Positions 26,033 to 34,512 of a stretch of 40,241 bases of DNA are shown in pieces. The translations under genes were made by a program, and so were the position numbers. The stretch spans positions 1 through 40,241 of the forward strand of contig JAQYBD010000037.1 of the NCBI GenBank assembly GCA_029338835.1. The letters are read 5' to 3'. Source of the stretch: Selenomonadaceae bacterium. Its GTDB lineage: Bacteria > Bacillota > Negativicutes > Selenomonadales > Selenomonadaceae. The notes beneath the pieces were generated by a model. The model worked only from the letters and a program-made list of their open reading frames with translations, searched no databases and was not told the origin of the DNA. Position 1 is the stretch's first letter. Each line of letters opens with the position of its first letter.

Positions 26033-26787
26033 TCGAGATACCTCGTTACAAAGGTCCGCAAGGTTTCCTGCAGGACTGTCACATTATCGAGCAACGCCTC
26101 AGTCTGCGGACGCAATTTCGTATAGTGAAAGACAGGATGATGCGAGACCATATAATCCGCAGGGAACGGCTCCACCTCGACCCCCTGCTTGGCGAAATTC
26201 AACACCGAGCGCTTCATATGAAAAGCACTCGTCACGAGGATGGGATGGGATAGGCCCTGTTCCCGCAAGATCTCTGCCGAGAAGCGGGCATTCTGGCTCG
26301 TGTTGATACTCTTCGTTTCCGTCAGGATCTTGTCTTCCGGCACCCCGAGGCTCATGAGTACGCGCCTGGCAATCTTGGCCTCGGCGCCCGTATCTTCATA
26401 AACCTGCCCGCCCGAGAGCAGGATGGGGACATCGAGACGGCGCTGCAGACGCACAGCTGCCAGCAGACGGCTTGCCGGACTGGCACAGAGCGTGCCGGTA
26501 CCATCGACATCCGGCGTATCATCATACGCACCACCCCCGAGCATGATGATGACATCCCCCTGCGGATTCGCCGACGGCTCATAAGCGGACTCCAGCCAGC
26601 CCATCGTCTTTTCCGCCAGCCAGCCCGTACACAAGAGATAGAACACAAAAGTCAGGGAAAACAAGATGCACGCGGCTTTCTTTTCACGACGCTTCTGATA
26701 AAGCCACCAGGACAGCACAAAAAAAGCCAGGATGAAGATGCCCGGCGGCAAGATCCAGCTGGCGCCGAACTTCAAGAGATAAACCAT
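26029..26787 (-). CDS. DUF218 family membrane protein (YdcF/ElyC/SanA-like)
   Basis: 252 aa. Two N-terminal hydrophobic segments (about 8-28 and 40-60) precede a DUF218 domain (about 78-235) with VIIMLGGGAYDD, ASRLLAAVRL, ILLSGGQ, ETKSINTSQNA and ILVTSAFHMKRS, the conserved motifs of the family. ElyC and SanA act in envelope integrity and cell-wall precursor use in enterics; the exact reaction is unknown. ATG 26787 is chosen because GGAGG lies 7 nt upstream; a further upstream in-frame ATG (26823) has no site. It forms an overlapping pair with the MATE gene. Confidence 0.88.
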   Translation of the reverse strand: MVYLLKFGASWILPPGIFILAFFVLSWWLYQKRREKKAACILFSLTFVFYLLCTGWLAEKTMGWLESAYEPSANPQGDVIIMLGGGAYDDTPDVDGTGTLCASPASRLLAAVRLQRRLDVPILLSGGQVYEDTGAEAKIARRVLMSLGVPEDKILTETKSINTSQNARFSAEILREQGLSHPILVTSAFHMKRSVLNFAKQGVEVEPFPADYMVSHHPVFHYTKLRPQTEALLDNVTVLQETLRTFVTRYLE

Positions 26788-26932
26788 GTCATGTCCTCCA
26801 AAAAAATAACGCGCAAATTCCATCTTATTAGAGGAATCCCCGCATTTTTATCGAAACAAGTATTGTACGTTTATTGTAGCAAACTTGCCACCTTGCGGCA
26901 AGGCATCGATGTTCAAAAGGAGAGTTTTTATC

Positions 26933-27268
26933 ATGGCATTCATTGAACCAGCTCCAGGTCAGGCACAGAAAGGCCTCGGCACCATCACGATCGTCAAACT
27001 GCTCACACCAGCAGAACTTGACGGCAAATGCGATATGTACGCAAAAGTCATTGTCCCGCCGCTCTGCGGCATTGCCGTCCACAAGCACGAAGGCAATACG
27101 GAAACATATCACATCCTTTCAGGCAAAGCCCTCTACAACGACAACGGCCAGGAATCCGTCATCGAAGCCGGCACGACAACGTTCTGCCCGGATGGCGAAA
27201 CGCACGGCATCCAGAATATCTCCAAGACCGAAGATCTCGTCTTCATGGCTCTGATCATCCGCAAATAA
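26933..27268 (+). CDS. Small cupin-domain protein
   Basis: 111 aa, a single conserved beta-barrel. The metal-binding pattern is complete: H-x-H (GIAVHKHEGNTE) with Glu 6 residues on, then His in the second motif (CPDGETHGIQN). YHILSGKALYNDNG is the intermotif turn. Function unknown; such one-domain cupins may be isomerases, dioxygenases or sugar-binding proteins. AGGAG precedes ATG 26933 by 10 nt; an in-frame upstream ATG at 26909 lacks a site. It stands alone, with its own terminator. Confidence 0.88.
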   Translation: MAFIEPAPGQAQKGLGTITIVKLLTPAELDGKCDMYAKVIVPPLCGIAVHKHEGNTETYHILSGKALYNDNGQESVIEAGTTTFCPDGETHGIQNISKTEDLVFMALIIRK

Positions 27269-27279
27269 TCCTTTCCAGG

Positions 27280-27302
27280 GATGGCCTCCGGGCCATCTTT
27301 TT
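27280..27302 (+). terminator. Terminator after the cupin gene
   Basis: GATGGCC (27280-27286), loop TCCG, GGCCATC (27291-27297), then TTTTT. Classic intrinsic terminator 11 nt after the stop codon. Confidence 0.92.
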
Positions 27303-27513
27303 ATGTCTTCAAGCATCGATGACGATGGATAACTAAAGGTATGCAACTCTGTGCGGAGATGCTGGCCAAAGCGGAGGAGTGTATGGCGCCTGCAGGAGCG
27401 CAGTGCCTGCCCGCAAAGCTGGATCCCAACACGAAAGAACGGCAATGCCCGATGTCAGAACGCCGCGGCAGTAGGCGAAGTTCTTTTCTTGCGCGCTGCC
27501 GATCGGGCACAAT
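27303..27513. other. Unexplained GC-rich, hairpin-rich intergenic block
   Basis: About 210 nt between two terminators. It holds an 8-bp inverted repeat TGCCCGAT (27446-27453) / ATCGGGCA (27502-27509), inside it AGAACGCC/GGC-GTTCT and GCGGCAG/CTGCC arms that compete, and GCAGG/CCTGC near 27392-27410. An open frame of 80 codons on the plus strand (27341-27583) has an AAAGG before its ATG but runs through the terminator and resembles nothing I know; the minus strand is also open. I cannot place it in SRP RNA, 6S RNA, RNase P RNA or tmRNA from core motifs. A dispersed repeat or small RNA is possible. Confidence 0.35.
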
Positions 27514-27560
27514 AAAACCCGCCCCGCCAAGTGACTTTCACCTGGCTGCAGCGGGTTTTT
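27514..27560. terminator. Terminator after sstT (bidirectional)
   Basis: AAAACCCGC (27514-27522) pairs with GCGGGTTTT (27551-27559); the apex adds CCA-GTGA-CTT-TCAC-TGG pairing. T runs on both strands. It ends the sstT transcript and could end any plus-strand transcript of the preceding block. Confidence 0.85.
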
Positions 27561-27593
27561 ATTCATCTTATACGCTCTTATAAATCAGGAGTC

Positions 27594-28844
27594 TCAGTTG
27601 CTGTGCGATACCATATCCCCATCATGCAGCTTGCCTTCCTTGGCGCGCTGGGCAAACTCAGCCGTAGCCGTGAAGAGTACATCCGTCGAACTGTTGAGAG
27701 CCGTCTCGCAGGCATCCTGGATGACACCGATGATGAAGCCGACGCCGACGACCTGCATGGCGATATCATTGCCAATACCAAAGGAGGCACAGGCAACGGG
27801 GATCAGCAGCAGCGACCCACCGGCTACACCCGAAGCGCCACAGGCACCGACCGTCGAAACGAGGCAAAGCAGGAGTGCTGTCGGCAGATCGACAGCAATG
27901 CCAAGCGTATGAGCTGCGGCGAGGGACAGCACGGCAATCGTGATGGCTGCACCGCTCATATTGATTGTTGCGCCCAGCGGGATCGAGATGGAATACGTAT
28001 CCTCATCGAGACCCAAGCGTTCGCAAAGGGAAAGGTTGACCGGGATATTGGCGGCCGAGCTGCGCGTGAAGAACGCATAGAGGCCGCTTTCCTTCAAAGT
28101 CGTCCATACCAAAGGATACGGGTTGCGATGAAGGTGCAGATAAACAATCAAAGGATTCATGATAAGGGCCACGGAGAAGAAAGCAGCCAGCAGCACGCCA
28201 AGGATCTGGATATAGCCGACCAAGGCACCGAGGCCACTCGTACCGATGGCATTGGCCACCAGTCCCATGATACCGAACGGAGCGAAACGGATGACCCACT
28301 GGACAATCTTCGTGACCGTCTTGGCAAAGTCATTGAGCATGGCCTTCGTCGAATCCCCTGCGGAATGCAGCGCAATGCCAGCCAGGCAGGCCCAGCCAAG
28401 GATACCGATATAGTTCGCTGTTGCCAGCGCATGGATCGGATTATCCACGACGGACAGGATCAGATTGTGCAGGACCTCAACGATGCCCGATGGCGGCGCC
28501 AGCTGCGCATCTGCCACCTGAAGATGCAGCGTCGTCGGGAAGAGGAACGAATACGCGACGGCGACAAGCGAAGCGCAGAACGTCGCTACGACATAAAGCC
28601 GGACAATCGGCTTCATCGAAGCACTGGCATCCGAATTCTTCTGTGCCAGTGCATTCATGACCAGGACGAAGACCAGTACCGGCGCAATGCCCTTGAGGGC
28701 ACGAACAAAGAGATCGCCGAGTACCGCGACGGCAGGAACGGCCGCAGGTACAGCCACCGCAATGAAGATACCGATCACGAGACCCAGCACAATGAGTTTG
28801 ATGAGTGCGGTCTCGCGGTATTTCTTTCCGATTCTATGAAACAT
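27594..28844 (-). CDS. sstT: SstT-type Na+:serine/threonine symporter (DAACS family)
   Basis: 416 aa with 8-9 hydrophobic segments and two re-entrant loops, as in the dicarboxylate/amino acid:cation symporter family. Family-specific segments: [16 protein letters not shown] (about 50-66), [45 protein letters not shown] region (about 270-310, with the serine-rich loop and NMSG), and [22 protein letters not shown]. The [22 protein letters not shown] pattern separates SstT from GltP/DctA. It imports serine and threonine with Na+ across the inner membrane. Single gene with own promoter (28895-28923) and terminator. Confidence 0.93.
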   Translation of the reverse strand: MFHRIGKKYRETALIKLIVLGLVIGIFIAVAVPAAVPAVAVLGDLFVRALKGIAPVLVFVLVMNALAQKNSDASASMKPIVRLYVVATFCASLVAVAYSFLFPTTLHLQVADAQLAPPSGIVEVLHNLILSVVDNPIHALATANYIGILGWACLAGIALHSAGDSTKAMLNDFAKTVTKIVQWVIRFAPFGIMGLVANAIGTSGLGALVGYIQILGVLLAAFFSVALIMNPLIVYLHLHRNPYPLVWTTLKESGLYAFFTRSSAANIPVNLSLCERLGLDEDTYSISIPLGATINMSGAAITIAVLSLAAAHTLGIAVDLPTALLLCLVSTVGACGASGVAGGSLLLIPVACASFGIGNDIAMQVVGVGFIIGVIQDACETALNSSTDVLFTATAEFAQRAKEGKLHDGDMVSHSN

Positions 28845-28894
28845 ATGAATCCCCCTCGAAAAATAAAACCGTTTCTCTCAAGAATACATGTGTT

Positions 28895-28923
28895 AGTATA
28901 CACTAAACATTACAAGGATGCAA
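28895..28923 (-). promoter_or_regulatory. Promoter of sstT with overlapping TTAGT-N4-ACTAA inverted repeat
   Basis: Minus strand TTGCAT (28923-28918), 17-nt spacer, TATACT (28900-28895). The -10 lies inside TTAGTATACACTAA (28893-28906), an inverted repeat of TTAGT/ACTAA separated by 4 nt, a plausible repressor site. Confidence 0.72.
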
Positions 28924-28968
28924 GACCTTTTTATCTTTTTTGTATATTCCAGGCGCACTATATATGCA

Positions 28969-29010
28969 GCAAAAAGAAAAAGCGTGTACATCTAAAGTAC
29001 ATGTACACGC
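28969..29010 (-). terminator. Terminator at the end of the abg/dcuC operon
   Basis: Minus strand GCGTGTACAT (29010-29001) pairs perfectly with ATGTACACGC (28991-28982), loop 9 nt, then TTTTTCTTTTT. It starts 18 nt after the lyase stop codon. Confidence 0.92.
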
Positions 29011-29027
29011 AACAAGAACAAAACCGC

Positions 29028-30395
29028 TTATTTATCATGTTTCAGCGCAGAAAAGTACGCATCCTTTTGCTGTTTGATCCTCTCAGCAAAAAGAGGTGCC
29101 AAGCCGATATAGTGTTCCGGCTGCATGATGGCATCAATATTCTCCGCAGATAAATGCTGCTGAACCCGGGGATCCTGCTTCAGCAGCTCGCCCAGACTGC
29201 ATTCCTGCTGAAAAGCCCGCATGGAAAGCTCATGGACAATGGCATGAGCCGTCTGACGGCCCATACGCTTGCCGAGTTGCATCATCACGGCCTCCGAAAA
29301 AATCAGGCCGTGCAGGCAGTCAAGATTCCGCTGCATATGCGCAGGATATACATGCAAATGCTTGACAAGACCGATTGCCCGCTCGACGGAAGCATGGACA
29401 AGAGAGCAAATCTGCGTGAAAATCGGGATTTCTGCCGAAGCCCCCCGGGGATCGCGTTCGTGTTCGAGTTCCAAACACTCCATCAACGTAGCTGCACATC
29501 CGCGAACCAGGCGTGCATTCGTCGAAAGTTCCATCGCACGGAAAGGATTGCGCTTATGAGGCATCGTCGAAGAACCGACACTCCCCTCCCCCTGTACTTC
29601 TTCCACCTCACCGATCTCTGATTTCTGCAGGGCATAGACTTCTGTTCCGATCTTGCCCATGGTCGCAGCCATGAGCGCAAAATCATTCATGAGTTCCGCA
29701 TAATGATGGCAGGAAACAGACCAGGCAATCGGCGGGATCGAAAGACCGAGCTTCTGCAAAAAACGTGCCTGCACCTCGAGGCCCTGTGTCCCAAAAGAAG
29801 CCATCGTCCCGACAGCACCGGCCAGCTGCCCGCGGAAAGCACGACTGCTGCATTCATGGAGACGATCGATATTCTCGCGAAGCTCAAAGCCCCATACAGC
29901 GATTTTATAGCCAAGCGTGATGGGCAAAGCCTGTTGCCCATTCGTGCGTCCGACCATGACGAGATCTTTATAACGGTACGCCGCTTCGGCTGTCACCGCA
30001 TAAAGCTCCTCAAAACGCTTCATGAGGAGTTCATAGGCTTCCTTGAGCTGCAGCGTCGTCCCCGTATCGAGAATATCCTGTGTCGTTGCCCCCCAATGCA
30101 CATATTCCCCCGCTTGATGCTGGCAAATTTTCTTATATGCATGGACAAGCGGGACGAATGGATGACCGGTGCGCACAAAATCCGCCTGGAGTGCCTCAAA
30201 GTCAATCAAATCCACTTGAGAGCAGCGCATGATCTCAGCAGCCATCTCTCGCGGGATGATGCCAAGCTCCGCCTCAGCATCAGCAAGAGCAGCCTCACAG
30301 TCCATCTGTTTCTGGATGCGGTTCCGGTCGCCAAAAATATGCTTCATCTCCGGCGTAGTGAAATACATATCCTGCAAGATCATGGAGTCTGACAT
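29028..30395 (-). CDS. Fumarase/aspartase-superfamily lyase (adenylosuccinate lyase / CMLE-like)
   Basis: 455 aa. Superfamily motifs: HWGATTQD (100-107), GRTNGQQALPITLG (149-162) and the signature loop GSSTMPHKRNP (274-284). The family removes a group from a succinyl- or aspartyl-type substrate, usually releasing fumarate; the PcaB branch instead makes a lactone. The second motif reads GRTN where PurB-type enzymes have GRTH, and the gene lies in a hydrolase/transport operon, so I do not call it housekeeping PurB. Its substrate is unknown. The frame may begin at any of three ATGs; 30395 is chosen because GAAGGG lies 9 nt upstream, while ATG 30404 overlaps the abgA stop (ATGA) and touches that site. 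Confidence 0.8.
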   Translation of the reverse strand: MSDSMILQDMYFTTPEMKHIFGDRNRIQKQMDCEAALADAEAELGIIPREMAAEIMRCSQVDLIDFEALQADFVRTGHPFVPLVHAYKKICQHQAGEYVHWGATTQDILDTGTTLQLKEAYELLMKRFEELYAVTAEAAYRYKDLVMVGRTNGQQALPITLGYKIAVWGFELRENIDRLHECSSRAFRGQLAGAVGTMASFGTQGLEVQARFLQKLGLSIPPIAWSVSCHHYAELMNDFALMAATMGKIGTEVYALQKSEIGEVEEVQGEGSVGSSTMPHKRNPFRAMELSTNARLVRGCAATLMECLELEHERDPRGASAEIPIFTQICSLVHASVERAIGLVKHLHVYPAHMQRNLDCLHGLIFSEAVMMQLGKRMGRQTAHAIVHELSMRAFQQECSLGELLKQDPRVQQHLSAENIDAIMQPEHYIGLAPLFAERIKQQKDAYFSALKHDK

Positions 30396-30400
30396 AGCCA

Positions 30401-31705
30401 TCATCCCTTCACCAGTTCACAGACAACGGTGGACAGCAGCTGAGCTTCCAGGACCAGAGCCCGTTCGTCAAAATCAAAATAGTTATTGTGATTGACAGCA
30501 GCCAGCGAGCCGCCGATGACCAGATACGCTGCCTGGCCGCCATGCTTCTGCACGCGTTCCATAAAATAAGAACAGTCCTCACTGCCGCCGATATCATGTA
30601 CTTTTTCCAAGCGGTTGAAGATGCCAAGCCTCTCAGCCGTCTTCTTGACACGCTGAGAAAGTTCTGGAGAATTGTTGCCGCTGGCAGCGCCGCCGGTCTG
30701 GATGAACTGGACCTTGACCTCATACATCATGGCTGCGCCTTTGAGGATTTCCTCCGCACGCTTCTGGACAAAATCGTTGACCTCCGTCGTCGCACCGCGC
30801 GTTTCAACTTCCATGTGCGCATGTGCAGGAATGACATTGCGTCCAGTGCCGGCATTCAGCACACCGACATTGATGCGCGTCACACCCTTGCTGTGACGTG
30901 TGATGCCCTGGATATTGATGGCTGCATTGGCTGCAGCGAGCAGGGCATTCTTGCCGCATTCCGGCATGCCGCCTGCATGTGCCGGTACCCCCGTGAAATC
31001 CGCATCGAATTTCGTCGTGGCAAGAAATCCTCGGACATCATAACCAAGAAAGCCAACTGGCGGCATCATGAGATGCGCACCGAGCAGATAATCCGCATCA
31101 TCGATAATCCCTTTCGTCACCATGGCCCGCGCACCGCGCACGCCTTCTTCAGCCGGCTGGAAGATGAACTTGATAGTTCCCACGAGTTCATCCTTGAGAC
31201 TTGAAAGGATCTTGGCGATAGCCAGGCCCGCCGTTGTATGCCCATCATGTCCGCAGGCATGCATGCACCCCGGATGGAGGCTGAAGAACCCTTCGCGATA
31301 CGGGCGGTGCTTCTCATCGCTGGCTTCTTCCACTTCATTGCAGTCCATATCAAAACGCAGCGCTACAGTCTTGCCGGGACGTCCCGTATGCAGGATGCCG
31401 ACGACGCCGGTCTTGCCACCGGCCATGGCAGCCACGAGATTTTCATCAGCACCTTCTTCCACGGCCCGCTCCATGCAGGAAGCCAGTACCTCCTTGTCAG
31501 GCAATCCCATCTGCTGGCTGCCATCGATGACTTCCTTGCCAAAGTGAACCTCATAACCAAGAGCTTCCAGCTCATGGATGACCATGCTAGCCGTCCTGAA
31601 CTCCGTCCAGCCAGCCTCGGGATGACGGTGCAAATCCCGGCGGCGCTTGACCATTTCCGGATACAAATGCTCCGCCATATCCTTTATTTCCTGATTGATA
31701 TCCAT
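30401..31705 (-). CDS. AbgA-like M20 amidohydrolase (p-aminobenzoyl-glutamate hydrolase subunit A type)
   Basis: 434 aa, like E. coli AbgA (436). Shared AbgA segments include the early RRDLHRHPEAGWTEFRTAS, the insert with MGLPD (66-70), HRPYREGF, MHACGHDGHT (148-157, metal-binding), QPAEEGVRGARAMV with E186/E187, ATTKFDADFTG, GSEDCSYFMERVQ and NHNNYFDFDE. AbgA with AbgB forms the hydrolase that splits p-aminobenzoyl-glutamate, a folate breakdown product; other N-acyl glutamates are possible. It needs two divalent metals and acts in the cytosol. GAGGG precedes ATG 31705 by 5 nt. The lyase follows with overlapping stop/start. abgB is encoded two genes upstream, not adjacent as in E. coli. Confidence 0.9.
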   Translation of the reverse strand: MDINQEIKDMAEHLYPEMVKRRRDLHRHPEAGWTEFRTASMVIHELEALGYEVHFGKEVIDGSQQMGLPDKEVLASCMERAVEEGADENLVAAMAGGKTGVVGILHTGRPGKTVALRFDMDCNEVEEASDEKHRPYREGFFSLHPGCMHACGHDGHTTAGLAIAKILSSLKDELVGTIKFIFQPAEEGVRGARAMVTKGIIDDADYLLGAHLMMPPVGFLGYDVRGFLATTKFDADFTGVPAHAGGMPECGKNALLAAANAAINIQGITRHSKGVTRINVGVLNAGTGRNVIPAHAHMEVETRGATTEVNDFVQKRAEEILKGAAMMYEVKVQFIQTGGAASGNNSPELSQRVKKTAERLGIFNRLEKVHDIGGSEDCSYFMERVQKHGGQAAYLVIGGSLAAVNHNNYFDFDERALVLEAQLLSTVVCELVKG

Positions 31706-31723
31706 ATATTCCCTCTTTTCCTT

Positions 31724-32944
31724 TCATCGCTTTGGCATCTGAGCAGGTGTAACATCCTGCAGGCCTGCCATCAGGAGCAGCATCAAAAGATCCTTCTGTG
31801 GACCAAGCCAGGCTTCCGTCGGGTCAAACCATTCCCCTGCCGTATGCGCGCCGCCTTCCCTGCCGCCGCGGCCTACGCTGAGTGCGGGGATGCCGAGGGA
31901 AATGGGAATATTGGCATCCGTACTCGTTTCATCCCGCAGCTCCGGCTCAATGCCAAGCGCCCGGCAGGCCGTCTGAGCAATGCGCACGATCTGGCAATCG
32001 TCAGCCTGCGTACCGGCCGGACGAGAACCAACCTGCTGGATTTCCACCGCTACTGCTCCCTGCTGCGTACCACGACGATTTTCCTCCTCCACAGCCGCCT
32101 GGACAGCTGCTCTTGCTTCTCCTTCCAGCCGGGCGAGTTCTTCTGGGCTGTCCGAGCGGATGTCCAGCAGGAAGCTGCTCTCAGCTGCTATCGTGTTGAC
32201 CGAAGTCCCTCCATTCACGACTCCTGCATTAAAGGTCGTTTTCGGTGTTTCCGGCACACGAAAATCTGCAATTTTCGCAATAGCACGTCCCATGGCATGG
32301 ATGGCACTGGGACGACCGAAATCTGCAAAGCTGTGTCCGCCAGGACCACGGAAGATCATACGGTAACGGGAACTGCCTGTCGCGCGATGCACGATCCCGC
32401 CCAAGGTCGGCGTATCGAGAGAAACAAATGCTGAAATATCATTGGGCTGCCGGAAGATATGCTTGACACCGCGCAGATCCCCCAGACCTTCCTCTCCCAC
32501 ATTGGCACAAAAAACAACATCTCCAGCAAATACCAGCCCCGATGCTTTGATGGCGCGGATCATCGTCAAAAGATCTGCGAGACCGTGCGTATCATCGTTG
32601 ATGCCCGGAGCATACCAGACACCATCCTTTTGCTGTGGTACAAGCGGCGTATCGAGCGGGAAGACCGTATCGGTATGGGCTGCCATCATGATTTTCGGTC
32701 CCTCACCCGCACCTGGCAGTGTACCAAATACATTGTCCACCTCATCCATATGGACATCCTGCAAGCCTAAAGCTGTAAACTTATCGCGCATGGCTTCCGC
32801 CTTTTTGCGTTCATGATTGGAAAACGCTGGAATCTGCACGAGTTCCAGCAAATCCTCCATCATCTGCTCCTGATCTTCCTGCAGATAAGCCAGAGCCTTC
32901 CGAACCCGCTTATCCTGCATGAGCTCTTTCATGATTTCTTCCAT
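31724..32944 (-). CDS. M20 family metallohydrolase (PepT-like, third hydrolase of the operon)
   Basis: 406 aa. Metal site complete: H90-x-D92 in AAHTDTVFP, D117/D118 in GINDDTHG, E151/E152 in NVGEEGLGD, D in VSLDTP near 180 and His near the C-terminus in GGAHTAGEW. The dimerisation domain (about 195-310) is present. It resembles PepT-type tripeptidases or carboxypeptidases rather than AbgA/AbgB. It inserts between abgB and abgA, so it may trim oligoglutamate or a peptide before AbgAB acts; this is inference. The start is uncertain: ATG 32944 has GGAAGG 7 nt upstream; ATGs at 32947 and 32959 are alternatives. Confidence 0.86.
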   Translation of the reverse strand: MEEIMKELMQDKRVRKALAYLQEDQEQMMEDLLELVQIPAFSNHERKKAEAMRDKFTALGLQDVHMDEVDNVFGTLPGAGEGPKIMMAAHTDTVFPLDTPLVPQQKDGVWYAPGINDDTHGLADLLTMIRAIKASGLVFAGDVVFCANVGEEGLGDLRGVKHIFRQPNDISAFVSLDTPTLGGIVHRATGSSRYRMIFRGPGGHSFADFGRPSAIHAMGRAIAKIADFRVPETPKTTFNAGVVNGGTSVNTIAAESSFLLDIRSDSPEELARLEGEARAAVQAAVEEENRRGTQQGAVAVEIQQVGSRPAGTQADDCQIVRIAQTACRALGIEPELRDETSTDANIPISLGIPALSVGRGGREGGAHTAGEWFDPTEAWLGPQKDLLMLLLMAGLQDVTPAQMPKR

Positions 32945-33005
32945 CATATTGCCTTCCATTCCATATTAATATGAAAATCACCAATTCCCGGGGCTACGAC
33001 TGCCA

Positions 33006-34451
33006 TCAGCGATGCGGTGACGGCTTGACTTCTGGTGGGATGGGGCAGACGTATTCCTTCCCCTGCATGCGTTCCTTGAATTCATCACGGATGCCCTTGA
33101 CGAGTTCTGGCTCCTGCATCAGGCGCACAGCTGCCAGAGCCATGGTCTTGCCAGCCAGCAGCAACCCCTTGTGGGCAAGCGGTGATTTTCCCTGAGCCAC
33201 CTGCTGCCAGGAATGGTTTGGCGTATTATTGGCATAACAGTTGGTCAGTACCTGTACCACCGGCACATTCCAGCTGACATCGCCCACATCGGTGCTGGCC
33301 GCGATTGGCGTTTCCGTCGGCGTATAAGGGTAAACGGTATCCATGATCAGCTTGCCTGCAATGAGCTTGCCGAGTTCTCTTCCCTTGACTGGGCCATAGA
33401 TCATATCGAGCATGTCCTGACTGTACGTACGGTCGCTGCCCACGAGCGAATCCTCGATTTCCTGAGCAAAGGCCAGGTCCTCTTCCGTAATGGGTTCCGG
33501 ACCGTATGCCATCATGCAGTCATGCGCGAGCGTTTCGAGATGACGGTTCGGGATGATATTGGAGCTGCCGCGGTCAAAGACGACTTCCAGCTGCGTTTCC
33601 GTCATGAGTGCTGCACCTTGGGCAATCTTGACAACACGCTTGTAGATATCATTGGCCTGAGGCAGTTGCGGCGTACGGATCTGATAGAGTACAGCAGCTT
33701 CCGACTGAACGACGTTTGGCGAAGAACCACCGCTGTTGGTGATGGCATAGTGGATACGCGCTTCCTGGATGACATGCTCGCGCAGGAAATTGGCACCGAC
33801 ATTCATGAGTTCGACAGCATCGAGTGCGCTGCGCCCCAGATGCGGGCAGGCACCGGCATGTGCGCTCTTGCCATGGAACTTGAAGCAGACCTGCAGCGTC
33901 GCCAAGAAATTATACCCCGTAATGCTGTTCTCATAGCTCGGATGACAGGTCAGAGCCACATCGACATCGCGGAACAGCCCGGCTCTGGCCATGTATGCCT
34001 TGCCGGAGCCGCTCTCCTCACCGGGGCATCCATAGTAACGGATCGTCCCCGGGATATCATGAGCTTTGAGATAATCCTTGACAGCAACAGCAGCAGCCAG
34101 TGCCGATGCACCGAGGATATTATGGCCACAGCCATGTCCCTTGCCACCTTCCGTCACGGGTTCCGGCTTGGCTACACCGGCCTGCTGGCTCAAGCCGTAA
34201 AGAGCGTCGTATTCACCAAGGATGCCGATGACCGGTTTCCCCTGGCCGTATTCGCCGATAAAAGCCGTCTTCATATCAGCCAGATCTTTCTTGACCGTAA
34301 ATCCTTCCTTCTCCAGAACGGCTTCAATGCATGCCGCAGACTGGAACTCTTCGAAACGGGTCTCAGCATAACCCCAGATTTCATCACTGACCGCGAAGAA
34401 TACGTCTTTCTTTTGCTCGACAAGCTGCTTGATCTCATCGCGTAATTCCAT
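33006..34451 (-). CDS. AbgB-like M20 amidohydrolase (p-aminobenzoyl-glutamate hydrolase subunit B type)
   Basis: 481 aa, the same length as E. coli AbgB. Co-linear landmarks: DEIWGYAETRFEEFQSA (23-39), GQGKPVIGILGEYDAL (69-84), LSQQAG, GHGCGHNILG (105-114, metal-binding), YYGCPGEESGSGKAYM, PHLGRSALDAV, HYAITNSGGSSPNVVQ, LMTET, AASTDVGDVSW, and a C-terminus VCPIPPEVKPSP like AbgB's HCPIPKNVTPSP. As in other M20 enzymes it binds two divalent metals; it should form the heterodimer with the AbgA-like protein. Its ribosome binding site is weak (AGGTAGG). It lies second-third in the operon after the two carriers. Confidence 0.92.
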   Translation of the reverse strand: MELRDEIKQLVEQKKDVFFAVSDEIWGYAETRFEEFQSAACIEAVLEKEGFTVKKDLADMKTAFIGEYGQGKPVIGILGEYDALYGLSQQAGVAKPEPVTEGGKGHGCGHNILGASALAAAVAVKDYLKAHDIPGTIRYYGCPGEESGSGKAYMARAGLFRDVDVALTCHPSYENSITGYNFLATLQVCFKFHGKSAHAGACPHLGRSALDAVELMNVGANFLREHVIQEARIHYAITNSGGSSPNVVQSEAAVLYQIRTPQLPQANDIYKRVVKIAQGAALMTETQLEVVFDRGSSNIIPNRHLETLAHDCMMAYGPEPITEEDLAFAQEIEDSLVGSDRTYSQDMLDMIYGPVKGRELGKLIAGKLIMDTVYPYTPTETPIAASTDVGDVSWNVPVVQVLTNCYANNTPNHSWQQVAQGKSPLAHKGLLLAGKTMALAAVRLMQEPELVKGIRDEFKERMQGKEYVCPIPPEVKPSPHR

Positions 34452-34512
34452 GATATACGCCTACCTTTCTTCATATATACAAACTTGAAGCAATAAGTAA
34501 TTTGTTGAATCG

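Noticed and set aside
27303..27513. SRP RNA, 6S RNA, RNase P RNA or tmRNA in this block
   Set aside because: The conserved SRP apical motif, the 6S closing stem, RNase P core and tmRNA acceptor ends could not be found on either strand.
27341..27583. 80-codon plus-strand frame in the unexplained intergenic block as a real gene
   Set aside because: It reads through both arms of a strong terminator and its sequence shows no domain or protein-like pattern; kept only as part of the unexplained block.
27531..29153. 540-codon plus-strand open frame across sstT
   Set aside because: It crosses the sstT terminator and promoter, is rich in R, D, H and Q as expected of an antisense frame, and matches no family, while sstT on the other strand is a clear symporter.
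29028..30404. Calling the lyase purB (adenylosuccinate lyase)
   Set aside because: The superfamily fits, but GRTN replaces GRTH and the gene is the last of a hydrolase/transport operon, so a housekeeping purine role is not supported.
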